A DNA stretch of 12,168 nt from assembly GCA_937928015.1 (NCBI GenBank), contig CALFXA010000037.1, positions 1 to 12,168 on the forward strand, read 5' to 3'. The DNA is from an uncultured Anaerolineales bacterium. Its GTDB lineage: Bacteria > Chloroflexota > Anaerolineae > Anaerolineales > Villigracilaceae. Below the pieces are notes generated by a model. The model was not told the origin of the DNA, did no database searches, and saw only the letters and a program-made list of their open reading frames with translations. Below are positions 11,837-12,168 of the stretch, in pieces; position 1 is the stretch's first letter; the number at the start of each line of letters is the position of its first letter. Made by a program: the position numbers and the translations under genes.

Positions 11837-12168
11837 TTACTTCAAGCCCATTTCCGCCAGTGCGGCATCGATCTTGGCCTGGAACTCGCTGAACGGCTGG
11901 GCGCCTTCGATCAACACGGTCTTGACCTGGCCATTGACGGTGTAGCTCAACACGAAGGAGGGCGTCGCCTGGATGCCGGCCGCCACGCCGTCTTTGGCGT
12001 CCTGGTCCACGCGGCTGGAATAGGTCTTGGCGCTCACGCAGGAGTTGAACTTGCCCATGTCCAGGCCGATACTCTCGGCAAAGGCCACCAAGCGCTTATC
12101 GGTAAAGTCACCGATGTTCTCACCGGTCTGGTTGGCGAACAGGATGTCGTGCATCTCCCAGAACTTGT
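11837..12168 (-). CDS. DsbA-like thioredoxin-fold protein, C-terminal part (5' end outside window)
   Basis: The open frame runs off the right edge, leaving the last ~109 residues. 'KFWEMHDILFANQTGE', then 'FAESIGLDMGKFNSCV', and the cis-proline loop 'GIQATPSFVLSYTVNGQ' are typical of bacterial DsbA/BdbD-type oxidoreductases of the cell envelope. In this family the CxxC active site and the N-terminal signal or TM anchor lie upstream, outside the window, so redox activity cannot be confirmed. The ATG at 12154 is internal and not the real start. Transcription ends at the bidirectional terminator just downstream. Confidence 0.88.
   Translation of the reverse strand, partial: KFWEMHDILFANQTGENIGDFTDKRLVAFAESIGLDMGKFNSCVSAKTYSSRVDQDAKDGVAAGIQATPSFVLSYTVNGQVKTVLIEGAQPFSEFQAKIDAALAEMGLK

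Noticed and set aside
1..12168. CRISPR array, prophage, or a complete defence or toxin–antitoxin system
   Set aside because: No regularly spaced repeats, no cas or phage structural genes, and the DUF433 protein has no adjacent toxin-like gene.

Overview
The window looks like chromosomal DNA of a GC-rich, free-living bacterium, most likely a member of the Chloroflexota (Anaerolineae-like). This placement is an inference from the gene mix: a mevalonate kinase, a YqeY–PgpH–YbeY–DgkA cluster, a divergent endonuclease IV, a PduO-type adenosyltransferase and a DUF554 membrane protein. No rRNA or marker-gene comparison was possible. Most of the window is ordinary core metabolism and housekeeping. 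The accessory part is 1.96–2.65 kb and 3.5–5.4 kb.

Layout. (1) 1–895, plus strand: the 3' end of mevalonate kinase, translationally coupled (ATGA) to a CPBP-family intramembrane protease. (2) 990–1035: a strong bidirectional terminator. (3) 1044–1805, minus: a fumarylacetoacetate hydrolase family enzyme. (4) 1848–1960, plus: a well-formed sigma-70 type promoter and tRNA-Val(UAC). (5) 1967–2641: a REP-associated (Y1/HUH) transposase gene bracketed by two near-perfect palindromes and interrupted by one in-frame TAA. (6) 2654–3562, plus: a D-2-hydroxyacid dehydrogenase. (7) 3535–5367, minus: small membrane proteins (a 4-TM protein, a YcxB-like protein and a membrane-anchored DUF433 protein), partly AT-rich, with a truncated second copy of the endonuclease IV 3' end between them. 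(8) 5364–6230, minus: the intact endonuclease IV homologue. (9) 6297–9788, minus: dgkA, ybeY, pgpH/yqfF and yqeY, read in the order yqeY→pgpH→ybeY→dgkA. (10) 9830–10444, minus: a small histidine-rich Het-C/zinc-phospholipase-like protein. (11) 10502–11775, plus: cobalamin adenosyltransferase coupled to a DUF554 protein. (12) 11786–11819: a bidirectional terminator. (13) 11837–end, minus: the C-terminal part of a DsbA-like thioredoxin-fold protein.

How the genes fit together. The yqeY/pgpH/ybeY/dgkA set matches the order known from Firmicutes (yqeY…phoH–yqfF–ybeY–dgkA), linking cyclic-di-AMP turnover, rRNA maturation and lipid-carrier phosphorylation; phoH is absent here. Downstream of dgkA on the same strand come a DNA-repair enzyme and then membrane proteins of unknown role.

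No complete new defence or mobile system is evident. The points most worth a second look are the stop-interrupted RAYT between its palindromes, the 819-bp unit bounded by direct repeats of the endonuclease IV 3' end, the G9 tract inside the YcxB-like gene, and three genes whose TATAAT boxes lie only 6–7 nt from the start codon, as expected for leaderless mRNAs.
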